Shown here: piece by piece, positions 1-8,826 of the stretch
Layout: each line of letters opens with the position of its first letter
How positions within the stretch are numbered: the stretch's first letter is position 1
Assembly: GCA_900314995.1 (NCBI GenBank)
Contig: OMXK01000028.1
Location: forward strand, 1-41,386
Origin: an uncultured Prevotella sp.
GTDB lineage: Bacteria > Bacteroidota > Bacteroidia > Bacteroidales > Bacteroidaceae
Direction: 5' to 3'
DNA: 41,386 nt
Made by a program: the position numbers and the translations under genes
The notes under the pieces: model-generated
What the model was told of the DNA's origin: nothing
Seen by the model: the letters and a program-made list of their open reading frames with translations, nothing else
Databases searched by the model: none

Positions 1-75
1 GAACTCGTAGTTAACCATCATTACTTCGCGGTCCTTGTAACCGTCGATCTTCATTGAAACTGGTGTCTTTGCCAT
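1..75 (-). CDS. Probable type VI secretion tube protein TssD/Hcp, N-terminal fragment
   Basis: Only the first 25 codons lie in the window; the gene runs off the left edge on the minus strand. The peptide begins MAKTPVSMKIDGYKDREV and continues MMVNYEF. A short beta-strand start of the form 'KIDG...EVM...YEFNQ' resembles Bacteroidetes T6SS tube proteins (TssD/Hcp), which form the stacked hexameric rings of the contractile injection device. An AAAGGAAAAG purine run sits just upstream of the ATG, and a well-formed promoter lies about 95 nt upstream. With so few residues the assignment rests on resemblance alone, and another small beta-rich protein is possible. Confidence 0.45.
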   Translation of the reverse strand, partial: MAKTPVSMKIDGYKDREVMMVNYEF

Positions 76-170
76 AATTCTTTTCCTTTCTTTAATTTTA
101 ACTGTTAATACTATTTTTATTTTTAAATTCTCAAATCACTTGTCAACCGTTTTTGTTCTGATTGACGATG

Positions 171-202
171 CAAAGGTACGACGGTTTTCGCTTCATTCCA
201 AA
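171..202 (-). promoter_or_regulatory. Promoter for the TssD-like gene
   Basis: Reading the minus strand, TTTG (202-199) is separated by 20 nt from TACCTTTG (178-171), matching the Bacteroidetes -33/-7 consensus. It points at the gene starting at 75 and implies a 5' leader of about 90 nt. Confidence 0.7.
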
Positions 203-250
203 CATTTTTCTCTTTTTTGTCTGCAGTAGTAGCGACAGCAAAACGAAATT

Positions 251-286
251 GCGACAGACTCCATGCACGGGCATGAAATCTGTCGC
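251..286 (-). terminator. Terminator-like hairpin after the LPP20-like gene
   Basis: GCGACAGA (251-258) and TCTGTCGC (279-286) form a perfect 8-bp stem with a 20-nt loop that itself contains an ATGC/GCAT pair. It begins 29 nt past the stop of the minus-strand operon and is followed on that strand by a weak T-rich run, so it is a plausible end for that transcript. Confidence 0.5.
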
Positions 287-314
287 AAAATATACTTTCT
301 TCCTATCTTTCAGG

Positions 315-2162
315 TTAGAAGTTTCCGCCGTAGATGAGACCGTAGTAACGGTCGCTCTTGTCGAAGTTGCTGTTGATGTTGGGATCGCGCTTGGGCTGCC
401 AGGTGCGTACCTTGATGCAGGGCAGATCCGGGTCGTTGAGGTCTACCATCAGGAAGAGGTAGCCCGTGTCGGCATACGACGAGGAGTAATAGTCCTGATG
501 GATCTGTATGCCGTAGGTGTCGGCTCCCACACCCATCTTCTTCACATCGTTATCCGTGAAGCGGATGTTGATGAACTCATTGCTCTTGAAGCTGCGCTCC
601 ACGTTGCGGATGTATTCCTGCTTGCTGAGACGCGTGTGTTTCACCATCTCGTTGTCGAGATACTTCTCGTTCTCTGCATTGCGCTGGGCCTTGCGGATGA
701 CGTGACCCACGATGATGATGGCATCGTCGTCGAAGATGCTCTTGATATAGTCGGCACGCTTCAGGGCGAAGGCAGTCTTGTAGTTCTCGAGGAAGGTGGC
801 TATCACCATGCGGATGCTGTCGTTCCAGCCCCGGGCCTCACGGTTGAAGATGTCATCGCGCGCTGCCTTGTCGAGACCGAAGGCAATCGACTCTATCAGG
901 CCACGCTCGTTGAAGGTGAAGGTGACATCTTCTACGAACGAGCGGCGGTTGTTCTTAAAGGCGAACTTCATGGGCACGCTGCGGCAGATGATGCGGTTTG
1001 CCAGGCGGTAGAAGTGGAGCTTGGGATTGCCGAGGATGGTGGCGGTGCCATAGTTGATAAGGCGGGTGAACATGTCGTAACCCTCATCGGTGAAGGCGGT
1101 CTTCACCTGATCATACTTGCGGCTCTTGATGGCGTTGATGATCTGATTGACGGTCTTGGCATAGAAGTCGGGCTTCTCGGCAACGGTGGCGTGGGTAGCC
1201 TCGCTCATGGTGGTTACGGCCTCCTGGAACTGCATCATCGCTACCTTCATCTCCTTCTTCGAGCCACCGTTGACAACGACCGTTGCCTTGGGGAACGGCG
1301 TTGGATTGAACACGTCCATCACCATCTCCAGCTCGCGATCCTGTCGCATCTGCCCCGTGAACTCGTATTCATATTTCAATTGTAGCTTGTCTGTCGGTGT
1401 AGCAGGGTTGAGCTCTATCTGGGAGATACCGTCCTTGGCGGAATTGACGAAGCTGTAGTTCTGGCCATCCATGAAACGGAAGTCGAGGCTGGTGACGGGC
1501 TTGCCCTTGTAGGTGATGAACAGGTCGACCACATTGCCGTCGATCTTGGCGATTTCGGTCTTGATGTTGCCCAGCAGTTGATTGATCTGCTCGGGAATCC
1601 ACACCGTCAACGTGTGTTTCACGCCATCTTGATCGAGCTTTACCTTGTTAGGATGCTGCAGGCTCTTCAGCAGACAGAAGCCCCAGTAGTAGTTGCGCAG
1701 GGCATCGTCGATACGGCCTTCGCGCTCGGCATTCTGGGCGGTATAGACATAGCTGAGGATACGGTCCTCGCGCTCCTCGAAGATCTTCTCGAGCTCGTCT
1801 TTCTCCATGTAGCGGAAGACGTAGGCATTGGGCTCGTGAGTGACGAAGATGCTCTTGGTGTTCGTCAGACTGCCAGTGGCATAGGTCTTGATGACGGCCT
1901 CCATCGCCGACTTGGAGTCAATGTTCTTGCCGTCATTGATCTGCTGCATGTCAAGACTGGTCTCGCTCTGCACGGTGACGGAAATCTTACTGATCAGATC
2001 GTTGAGGGCCGACTGCGTGGCTTTCGCATCGGTATCGCCTCGACCTTCGCCCCATATATAGTCATCATTGGCCTTGATGCGGGCGATTTCATCCAAAGGC
2101 TTCTGTGCCGCCGCCCATACGGACAGCAGCAACAGAGCCGTTATGCCTAAATAGCGTTTCAT
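315..2162 (-). CDS. Exported LPP20-like protein with C-terminal NTF2-like region
   Basis: 615 residues. Signal peptide at 1-19 (MKRYLGITALLLLSVWAAAQ); there is no lipobox, so it is probably periplasmic or surface exposed rather than a lipoprotein. Residues about 35-130 (YIWGEGRGDTDAKATQSAL onward) look like the LPP20/SHS2-type fold of envelope proteins. Residues about 450-610 resemble an NTF2/SnoaL-like cone (YKTAFALKRADYI, IIIVGHVI). The middle is not recognised. It is the last gene of the operon starting at 8548: its ATG overlaps the stop of the BspA gene by one base (TAATG), suggesting translational coupling. Function unknown; a structural or assembly role in an envelope complex is inference from the neighbours. 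Confidence 0.6.
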   Translation of the reverse strand: MKRYLGITALLLLSVWAAAQKPLDEIARIKANDDYIWGEGRGDTDAKATQSALNDLISKISVTVQSETSLDMQQINDGKNIDSKSAMEAVIKTYATGSLTNTKSIFVTHEPNAYVFRYMEKDELEKIFEEREDRILSYVYTAQNAEREGRIDDALRNYYWGFCLLKSLQHPNKVKLDQDGVKHTLTVWIPEQINQLLGNIKTEIAKIDGNVVDLFITYKGKPVTSLDFRFMDGQNYSFVNSAKDGISQIELNPATPTDKLQLKYEYEFTGQMRQDRELEMVMDVFNPTPFPKATVVVNGGSKKEMKVAMMQFQEAVTTMSEATHATVAEKPDFYAKTVNQIINAIKSRKYDQVKTAFTDEGYDMFTRLINYGTATILGNPKLHFYRLANRIICRSVPMKFAFKNNRRSFVEDVTFTFNERGLIESIAFGLDKAARDDIFNREARGWNDSIRMVIATFLENYKTAFALKRADYIKSIFDDDAIIIVGHVIRKAQRNAENEKYLDNEMVKHTRLSKQEYIRNVERSFKSNEFINIRFTDNDVKKMGVGADTYGIQIHQDYYSSSYADTGYLFLMVDLNDPDLPCIKVRTWQPKRDPNINSNFDKSDRYYGLIYGGNF

Positions 2163-5023
2163 TACTTTATTACGATTTTCTTACCATTCTGGATATAGAT
2201 ACCCTTCTGGGTGGGCTTGCTGCTGAGCTTGCGACCATCGAGGGAGTACCAGTCGCCTGTGCCGCTGGCAGCGGGCTGGATGATCTCCATGATGGCAGTC
2301 GTATCATCGCCACCACCGATGCTCGTCAGCGGGATGAATTGGATATCATCCGTTCCACGGGCCTGGCTCGAGTGACGGACATAAGCCTGGAAGGGTCGCA
2401 CATTGCTGTAGTTGCTGATGAACACACTGCCCTCAGCATAGCTGTCGCGAGCAGCACCGACGTTCAGCGTGAAGATGTCGGGACTTGTTCCCTGATTCTG
2501 GAAGGCGGGCATCAGTATCACGTTGGCGCCAAAGGCCTCACGAGGTTCTGTCCTAGGAACGGTGACATTTGACGAAGCGAAGGTAACGCTGCCTGCCTGA
2601 TTGTATGCCGAAGGATAGACTGTGTTGTTAGGCATACAGATAAGGTAAGGCGTGTTAGCCTCCATCGCGGTGACAGGTGTCAGACCGTTGTCCTGCAACT
2701 GGTGGAGCCAGAAGGGATAGCCGCCGTTGCCACCGCCAAAGGGTACGAGGGCACCATGACTGCCGTGAGAGATACTCTGCACGTTGAAAGGCAGGGCGAT
2801 GGTCTCCCATCCGCGGCTTACACCAATCTCCGTGGTCTGCGAGAAATTACGGGTGTAGCTGATGCTCTGTGCCGTAAACGGCTCCGGGCAGAAGAAATTG
2901 TTATTGCCCGAGGCATCGGTGAGCACAATCTGAGCAGCAGTGCCATTTACAATGACGTTCTGCACCCCAGCAGGAGCCTTCGAAGCCTCATTCACGTAAA
3001 CGAGCAGATTCGGGTTCGTGATTCCCTGCATCTGTTCCGATGTCAGTTCGCCGTTGCCTTCCCAAACAATGGCAGCAATGGTCTTCAGGGCTTCTTCACG
3101 TCCTACCTCCGCAAATGCATCATCCAGCGTCGCGTCACCATATACCCAAGCCGTCAGTCCGTCGAAGCGGGCTTCGCCCTCGGTAGGTTCAGCATTGATG
3201 TCTGTGAGATAGCCTGGATTACTCGTGCCGCCGTCTATATGGGCATAGTCAACGCCCGTATAATCTTGGCTAAATTCCGTTCCTCGGCCTCCCACAAGGC
3301 TATAACATTCGCTGAACATATCCGCACTATTCGTAACACTTGTAATAGACCAACTGCTACTTACATAGATAGTCCTAAGGCTCATACTATTTGCGAACAT
3401 GTAACTCATACCAGTTACGTTGGCAGTATTAAAGGAACTTAAGTCAAGGGTTGTCAAGTCAGAGCATGCCTCGAACATGCTGCCCATTTCCCCAACACTG
3501 CTCGTGTTAAATCCGCTTACATTGATTTCTGTCAGATGCGAACATCCCTGGAACATACCAAGCATAGATGTTACGTTCTCCGTATTAATGTTCTCAATTC
3601 CTGAAATGGAGGTTATATTCCTACAACCGCAAAACCAGTACGCAGTGCTGGTAGGACTGTAAGAAGCAAACGAATCGTCAATAACAGCTGTGGTAGCCGT
3701 CTCATATGGACTGTTAGGGGTCCATGATGAGTTAAGATCTATTCCTCCGCGATTGTCTTTCTGATTGTCATAATAGAATGTCACGACAAGTCCTTCGTTG
3801 CTGAGGACAGCGTATGGCTCTGCCTCGCCGGAAGGCTCAGGTTCCCGATTCATTGCTTCTTCTATCTCCCAGCAGATATAGTTGATCTCCTCGATCATGT
3901 GACGCACTTCTTGTTCGTCAGCCTCATGGGCATCAAGCATGTCGCTACCTCGATTCATAAACTCCGAGAGCTCTTCCAGCATCCAAGGCTCAACATTGCT
4001 GTTGTCGCGTGCCCTTGCATACACATCATCCGCATATTGCAGTGTAGATTCCAGTTCCATCCAGTAATCGCCAGAAGAACCGCCATTCTTGTAAGTGAAA
4101 TATCCTGGAGATGAAGCCATGTCAACACGGGCATACTCTGCATCAGTATGGTTGGAGTCGTAAGTCGTACCACTTTCACCAACAAGACTTGTACAACCGG
4201 TAAACATATTGTCACTTTCAGTTACATTAGCAGTAGACCAATCGGCGCCGACATAAATAGTCAGCAGATTCGAACAATCTTGGAACATTTGATCCATATG
4301 AACCACATTGGCGGTATTAAAATTGCTAATGTCCAATGAAGTAAGACCTGTACATCCTCTGAAGAACTCTTCCATAAAGTATGCACTGGAGGTGTCGAAA
4401 TTACTAACGTCCAAACTTGTTAAACCTGAACAGCCTTCAAAAATATTACCCATTACAGTAACCTTGGAAGTGTTGAAACTACTCACATCTAAGCTCGTCA
4501 GACTAGAACAGTATCCAAATATCTCCTCCATAACTGTCACATTTGAAGTATTGAAGTTGCTCACATCCAAACTTGTCAAACTAGAGCAATTACTGAAAAG
4601 AAAAGCAATATCCGTTGCTTTGGAAGTATCGAAATGACTTACATCTATACTTGTCAGATTTGTACACCAGTTGAACATTCCTCTCATGGATGTCACATTC
4701 GAGGTGTTCAGGTATTCAATACCAAGAACTGTCTCGAGATTCCTACAATTTGAGAACCACCAAGCCGTGCTTGTAAGAGAGGTGTAATTGGCAAACGAGG
4801 GGTCAAACACAACAGAGTAAATAGAATTGGCGATATCATGCCAACCCCTGTCACTATAACTAGCAAATGGCCCAATGCTCATCGCATCCGGGTAAGAACT
4901 GCGATTATTGTCGTAACGGAACTCCAAAGCTGTACCTTCGTCGATGAGGATAGCATACGGCTCCTGAGCCGATGCGAAGATCGGCAGCAGGGTGCATATA
5001 ATTGATAATAGATATTTCTTCAT
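2162..5023 (-). CDS. BspA-type leucine-rich repeat (DUF285) surface protein
   Basis: 953 residues, signal peptide at 1-19. Two DUF285 arrays of about 24-residue repeats of the form LTSLDVSNFNTSNVT..M: the first at about 75-300, the second at about 435-590. Each array is preceded by a related module (EPYAILIDEGTALEFRYDN and EPYAVLSNEGLVVTFYYDN), so the protein contains an internal duplication. An acidic helical linker (about 320-405) joins the halves. The C-terminal region ends WYSLDGRKLSSKPTQKGIY followed by a GKK tail, a Prevotella variant of the type IX-like sorting tail, arguing for surface display. BspA-family proteins are known adhesins, binding fibronectin and fibrinogen in Tannerella; the ligand here is unknown. 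The repeat DNA (about 3250-4900) is visibly more AT-rich than its flanks. Twelve nt separate it from the upstream BACON gene. Confidence 0.8.
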   Translation of the reverse strand: MKKYLLSIICTLLPIFASAQEPYAILIDEGTALEFRYDNNRSSYPDAMSIGPFASYSDRGWHDIANSIYSVVFDPSFANYTSLTSTAWWFSNCRNLETVLGIEYLNTSNVTSMRGMFNWCTNLTSIDVSHFDTSKATDIAFLFSNCSSLTSLDVSNFNTSNVTVMEEIFGYCSSLTSLDVSSFNTSKVTVMGNIFEGCSGLTSLDVSNFDTSSAYFMEEFFRGCTGLTSLDISNFNTANVVHMDQMFQDCSNLLTIYVGADWSTANVTESDNMFTGCTSLVGESGTTYDSNHTDAEYARVDMASSPGYFTYKNGGSSGDYWMELESTLQYADDVYARARDNSNVEPWMLEELSEFMNRGSDMLDAHEADEQEVRHMIEEINYICWEIEEAMNREPEPSGEAEPYAVLSNEGLVVTFYYDNQKDNRGGIDLNSSWTPNSPYETATTAVIDDSFASYSPTSTAYWFCGCRNITSISGIENINTENVTSMLGMFQGCSHLTEINVSGFNTSSVGEMGSMFEACSDLTTLDLSSFNTANVTGMSYMFANSMSLRTIYVSSSWSITSVTNSADMFSECYSLVGGRGTEFSQDYTGVDYAHIDGGTSNPGYLTDINAEPTEGEARFDGLTAWVYGDATLDDAFAEVGREEALKTIAAIVWEGNGELTSEQMQGITNPNLLVYVNEASKAPAGVQNVIVNGTAAQIVLTDASGNNNFFCPEPFTAQSISYTRNFSQTTEIGVSRGWETIALPFNVQSISHGSHGALVPFGGGNGGYPFWLHQLQDNGLTPVTAMEANTPYLICMPNNTVYPSAYNQAGSVTFASSNVTVPRTEPREAFGANVILMPAFQNQGTSPDIFTLNVGAARDSYAEGSVFISNYSNVRPFQAYVRHSSQARGTDDIQFIPLTSIGGGDDTTAIMEIIQPAASGTGDWYSLDGRKLSSKPTQKGIYIQNGKKIVIK

Positions 5024-5035
5024 TGCCTGATCGTT

Positions 5036-6022
5036 TTAACGTGTAAGACTTGGATCGATGTTATGCGGCTCCTCGGGGATGATGACCTCCTCGGCGGGTT
5101 CCTGACTGAGGTAGACATCCACCTGCTTGATATCCTTGGCACCAGAGGTGACGATGAAATAAGCCTGACGCTCATCGCGAACAGAGGGATTGTCACCGTA
5201 GGTAACGGTGAACTCACCGTCTCCAAGACCCATCATCGGATTTATATTGATCCACGTTGCCGAAGAGGGTACATGGACAAACCACGCAGCGTTACAGCTG
5301 ACATTGAAAATCTGAGAGCCACTGGTAGCAGGGAACGTCTGAGGGGCTGTAGGATTGACCATCAGGGCTATCGAGGATACACCAGGCTGGTAGATGTTGA
5401 ACGGCAGCTCATTGTCGCCAGAGACAACAGAAAGATTGGCACTGCGCTCAAGCTCGTTGTAAGCCTGCTTCACGTTGATAGGCACCTCTGTGGTACCGGA
5501 ACCACCGGAAGTTGTTCCTATCTCTAACCAATCGATGCCATCAGCACCTTTGATTTCCCAGTTGCTGTTGCTGGCAACGACGAGGTTAGCCGCACCACCG
5601 GTATCACCGAAGGTGAAATAATCGTTGTTGATACTCAAGGCCGCATCGCTCTTCGACTGGCGCACCTTTACCACCTGCTGCAGACCTCCCTTGGTAGCAA
5701 GTACGATGGTGGCCGTGCGGTCTAGCGACGACTTGTTCTTCTCTGAGGTAAACACGATGGTGCCGTTGCCCTCACCGGAGCGGGGCGATACCGTGAGATC
5801 ATCCCATGTGGAATTATCGACAGCGGTAATCTCCCAATAGCAGTCGGCAATGACATTCACCGACGTTCCTGTCTCGGAAGCAGGGATGACGATCTCCTTG
5901 TCGGGTATCATCACCAATTCCAAAGCAGGCTTGGCATCTGTCGTCTCGTCGGACTTGCAGCCCGCCAGGCATGCGATAAGCGTCATGCCCAGTAATATGC
6001 TGTATAGATTCTTTGTCTTCAT
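5036..6022 (-). CDS. BACON-domain lipoprotein (copy 2)
   Basis: 328 residues. The N-terminus MKTKNLYSILLGMTLIACLAG precedes a cysteine at position 22, a good lipobox (LAGC), so it is probably lipid anchored. Three consecutive BACON-type immunoglobulin-like modules can be read at about 35-128, 129-215 and 216-310, each with the W-x-I ... G-x-G pattern (CYWEITAVDNSTW; SNWEIKGADGIDWLEI; AAWFVHVPSSATWININP). BACON domains are found in Bacteroidetes surface proteins and glycoside hydrolases, where they act as spacers or glycan/mucin binders. It is a clear paralogue of the gene at 6035-6964, with the same length class and three-module plan; the spacers around it (12 nt on both sides) place it in one operon. 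No enzymatic domain is present. Confidence 0.8.
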   Translation of the reverse strand: MKTKNLYSILLGMTLIACLAGCKSDETTDAKPALELVMIPDKEIVIPASETGTSVNVIADCYWEITAVDNSTWDDLTVSPRSGEGNGTIVFTSEKNKSSLDRTATIVLATKGGLQQVVKVRQSKSDAALSINNDYFTFGDTGGAANLVVASNSNWEIKGADGIDWLEIGTTSGGSGTTEVPINVKQAYNELERSANLSVVSGDNELPFNIYQPGVSSIALMVNPTAPQTFPATSGSQIFNVSCNAAWFVHVPSSATWININPMMGLGDGEFTVTYGDNPSVRDERQAYFIVTSGAKDIKQVDVYLSQEPAEEVIIPEEPHNIDPSLTR

Positions 6023-6034
6023 ATCGTTATCTGT

Positions 6035-6964
6035 TTAGTTAGGAGACTGCGTGATAACCACGTCACCTCGCTGAGGTCGCTGTGTGCCAGCCGAAACCGT
6101 CAATACTGTAAGACGTTCCTGAATAGAAGTGTTGGCATCGCAGGTGACGGTGATCTCGCCATTGCCGACGCCCGATGTCGGGGAGATACTTACCCACCCC
6201 ATCGATGCGGGAACAGCCGCACTCCAGGCACCGTCGCAGGTGACGGTGATGGTCTGTGTGCCGCCTGCAGCCACCACCGGCAGCGCATAGGTGCTGAGTG
6301 CCAGCGAAATCTGCGGTTTGCCGCTTTGGGTGACCATCACATCGAAGGTGTTGTCGCCCAGACTGCCTGCTGATACCACAAACAGGGCTGCGCGCTCGGC
6401 ATCGTCGAAGATTTCCTTCACCTTGATGGGGATCTCAAATTCGCCTGCACCACCTGAGGTCTGTCCGATCTCAAGCCAGTCGTAGCCTGTCAAACCGAGG
6501 ATTTCCCAATTAGTGTTGCACTTGACAGTCAGGGTCTGTGTGCCCTCCTTGTCGTCAAAGTCGAATAATTGATTATTGATGCTCAGATCAGCACCGCTCT
6601 CCGACTGGTGCACGGTGACCTTCTGCTTCAGGCCTCCCTTCGTCTGAATGATGAAGGTGGCAACGCGGTCTTCTGACGTGTGGTTTGCTTCGGAGCTGAT
6701 CACCAAGACGCTGTTACCTTTGCCACTTTTGGGCGATACCGAGAAGTCATCCCATCCGCTATTCTCCACGCTGGTCACTTCCCAGGCGCAGTCGGCGGTG
6801 AGCTTCACGCTCCAGCTGGTTTCTGTGGCAGCAAATGCCACCTCACGCTCCACGTTCAGCATCTCTTCTTCGGCCTTGCTTTCCTCATTGTCGGAAGTGC
6901 AGGCGAACAGGCATGCCAGTAGGGGGAGGGATGACAATACTGCTAGGATATGTTTTCTGTTCAT
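6035..6964 (-). CDS. BACON-domain lipoprotein (copy 1)
   Basis: 309 residues. The N-terminus carries a hydrophobic stretch ending LLACLFAC, a probable lipobox with Cys22. Three BACON-like modules follow (about 35-125, 126-212, 213-308); the marks are CAWEVTSVENSGWDDFSVSP, TNWEILGLTGYDWLEIG and GAWSAAVPASMGWVSISP. The second module has NNQLFDFDDKEG where the paralogue has NNDYFTFGDTGG, so the two genes arose by tandem duplication and have since diverged. It lies 36 nt downstream of the PEGA gene and 12 nt upstream of the second copy. Likely outer-membrane lipoprotein, with a binding or structural rather than catalytic role; the partner is unknown. Confidence 0.8.
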   Translation of the reverse strand: MNRKHILAVLSSLPLLACLFACTSDNEESKAEEEMLNVEREVAFAATETSWSVKLTADCAWEVTSVENSGWDDFSVSPKSGKGNSVLVISSEANHTSEDRVATFIIQTKGGLKQKVTVHQSESGADLSINNQLFDFDDKEGTQTLTVKCNTNWEILGLTGYDWLEIGQTSGGAGEFEIPIKVKEIFDDAERAALFVVSAGSLGDNTFDVMVTQSGKPQISLALSTYALPVVAAGGTQTITVTCDGAWSAAVPASMGWVSISPTSGVGNGEITVTCDANTSIQERLTVLTVSAGTQRPQRGDVVITQSPN

Positions 6965-7000
6965 ACCGTTTGTCTCTTTATATTATAAATAAGGTGTCGA

Positions 7001-8548
7001 TCAGAAGTTGAGGATAGCGCCAAGGCTCATCATGAAGCCACCGGCTGAGATATCACTGTTGTCCTCAATCTTCTTGAAGTTATCATCCTTGCTTGCGCCG
7101 ATGGAGAAGGCGGGGTTGGCAAACAGGTAGAGTCGCTGTATCGGCGCCCACAGGAGTTTGGCACCGAGTGAGATACAGCTAGCAGAGGCACCGTCGCCAT
7201 AGAGATTCGTGCCGTCCTTAACCGAACCAGAGAGTTTCTCAGCCTCATAGCCTATCTGCGGGGTGATGCCAAGACGCTCGGTGAGTACAATCTGATAACC
7301 GAGTTTCACGGCAAACGTAGAGCGCTTGTAGGCGATGCTGCTCAGGTAGCTGTCGTTACCGTCGGTGCTGTACCATCTCACGTCGTCGCTCTCGGTAAGT
7401 CCGAACGTATAGCTTGCCTGCAGGTCGATGTTCTTAAAGGTAATACCTGCGAGGGCCGTGATACCACCAAGTGAGCGCAGGGTATAGCCGGCACCGAAGT
7501 AGAAGGCATTGGGCTTGATGTATTTCACACGGGCCAGCGTCACGGTATCTGTCGTCGTCTGGTTGTGTGTAATGGTGAACTCACGATCGGTACCCACATA
7601 GCCCTTATGGCTGAAGGCCAGCTGATAGGTACCTACGGGCAATGTCTGCAACTCTGCCACGTCGATGGGAGTCGTACCATTGAGGATAGCCTTTGCACTA
7701 CGAGGACGGGTGTAGATGTTCAGACGACCTGTGTGGGGTGCCGGCGGTGCTGCCGTGATGGTGTTCTGGCGTTGTGGCTGTACGGTGAAGGTAGTCCTCA
7801 CGGGGTCACAGTCGTTCTTGCGAGTCTCAATGGTGTAAGTACCTTCACGGAGCTGGGTGCTCCAGGTACTGGTACCTACCTGACGGTCGTTGAACCAGAT
7901 GTCGGCATTGTTCTCTACATTCACGGTCACCTCACCGAAGTGGCGGCTCATATCCTGCATGGCGATGTTCACCATCTTGGTCTCCTTGCTGTCGTTGAAG
8001 GATACGACGATGGTGTCCTGACCCTCGTAGATGCCATTCTGGGTAACGACGGCATGACGGCCGTAGTTCATATAGCGGTTATAGATCGGTGACTGTCCAA
8101 CATACTCACCGTCGATGGTGACGTCGGACTTTGCCTGCGAGGTGGTAATGGTCACATAACGACCGATACCGATGTCGAGCAGCATCTCGTAGGTACGTCC
8201 GCCCTGCACTGATACAGGATAATAGTAGTCGCGTAGCACACCGAACACCTGGTGGGTAACGGTAAGCTTCTGGGCACGTGGCGGTACATAAAGCCAGATT
8301 TCGCCCGGTTTCTCCTCAGTACCAACGATACCAAGCGATCCACCGTTGAACTGGAACCCTTTCTCGGGGGTTACAATCTTAATCAGGGCAGCCTTGTCGC
8401 CATTCTGATCAAACTTCTGTGTTCCATGAGTGTTAGCCGTCAGATCGGTTTCCAACAGTTTGAAACTCATTACGCTAATGCCGTCTGCCACTGCCGGCAG
8501 TACAGTCATGACAAGGAATGTGAGAATGAGTAGCAGTAATTTTCTCAT
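7001..8548 (-). CDS. PEGA-domain protein with C-terminal outer-membrane barrel-like region
   Basis: 515 residues, signal peptide at 1-21. Residues about 130-345 hold PEGA-type beta modules (VTIDGEYVGQSPIYN; IWFNDRQVGTSTW; KAILNGTTPIDVAELQTLP). These are short surface beta-sandwiches found on many envelope proteins. From about 350 to the end (AFYFGAGYTLRSLGG ... GGFMMSLGAILNF) there are alternating amphipathic strands and a terminal aromatic (Phe), as in a small outer-membrane beta barrel. It is the first gene of the five-gene minus-strand operon and follows a leader of about 150 nt. I infer an outer-membrane anchor or assembly component for the BACON, BspA and LPP20-like proteins; no enzyme motif is visible. 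Confidence 0.7.
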   Translation of the reverse strand: MRKLLLLILTFLVMTVLPAVADGISVMSFKLLETDLTANTHGTQKFDQNGDKAALIKIVTPEKGFQFNGGSLGIVGTEEKPGEIWLYVPPRAQKLTVTHQVFGVLRDYYYPVSVQGGRTYEMLLDIGIGRYVTITTSQAKSDVTIDGEYVGQSPIYNRYMNYGRHAVVTQNGIYEGQDTIVVSFNDSKETKMVNIAMQDMSRHFGEVTVNVENNADIWFNDRQVGTSTWSTQLREGTYTIETRKNDCDPVRTTFTVQPQRQNTITAAPPAPHTGRLNIYTRPRSAKAILNGTTPIDVAELQTLPVGTYQLAFSHKGYVGTDREFTITHNQTTTDTVTLARVKYIKPNAFYFGAGYTLRSLGGITALAGITFKNIDLQASYTFGLTESDDVRWYSTDGNDSYLSSIAYKRSTFAVKLGYQIVLTERLGITPQIGYEAEKLSGSVKDGTNLYGDGASASCISLGAKLLWAPIQRLYLFANPAFSIGASKDDNFKKIEDNSDISAGGFMMSLGAILNF

Positions 8549-8618
8549 TTTCGTTTAGGTTTTGTGCCTCCTCTCTCCCAAATTCGGCGGATTAATAGTA
8601 ATCGCATGATTCAACGCG

Positions 8619-8649
8619 AAAGACGTGGGAGTTATATGTTAACGTCTTT
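8619..8649 (-). promoter_or_regulatory. Inverted repeat in the PEGA operon leader
   Basis: AAAGACG (8619-8625) and CGTCTTT (8643-8649) form a perfect 7-bp stem with a 17-nt loop. It lies between the operon promoter and the start codon, so it would be in the 5' leader RNA. On the plus strand it is followed by eight Ts but no plus-strand gene ends here. Confidence 0.35.
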
Positions 8650-8704
8650 TTTTTCAAAGTACCCTGACCCCCTTCGCCCCAGGAGAACGATAGGGTGTCG
8701 AGTG

Positions 8705-8735
8705 CAAAGATAAGTATAAAAAAGCAAATTTGCAA
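8705..8735 (-). promoter_or_regulatory. Promoter of the PEGA-BACON-BspA-LPP20 operon
   Basis: On the minus strand TTG (8735-8733), 20 nt, then TATCTTTG (8712-8705): the Bacteroidetes promoter pattern. It predicts a leader of about 150 nt before the ATG at 8548. Confidence 0.6.
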
Positions 8736-8775
8736 GATTTTTCCCTATTTTTATTACATTTTTCCGCTAATTTGC

Positions 8776-8805
8776 TTGTTTTTCCTATTTTATTCCGTAT
8801 CTTTG
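8776..8805 (+). promoter_or_regulatory. Promoter of the K+ channel gene
   Basis: TTG (8776-8778), 19 nt, TATCTTTG (8798-8805). This gives a leader of about 15 nt before the ATG at 8827, divergent from the PEGA operon promoter. Confidence 0.65.
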
Positions 8806-8826
8806 CAAAAACAATAACCAAAGACT

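Noticed and set aside
162-1385. Plus-strand open frame of 407 codons
   Set aside because: Lies opposite the LPP20-like gene, has no signal peptide, ribosome site or recognisable domain; it is a shadow of the GC-rich coding strand.
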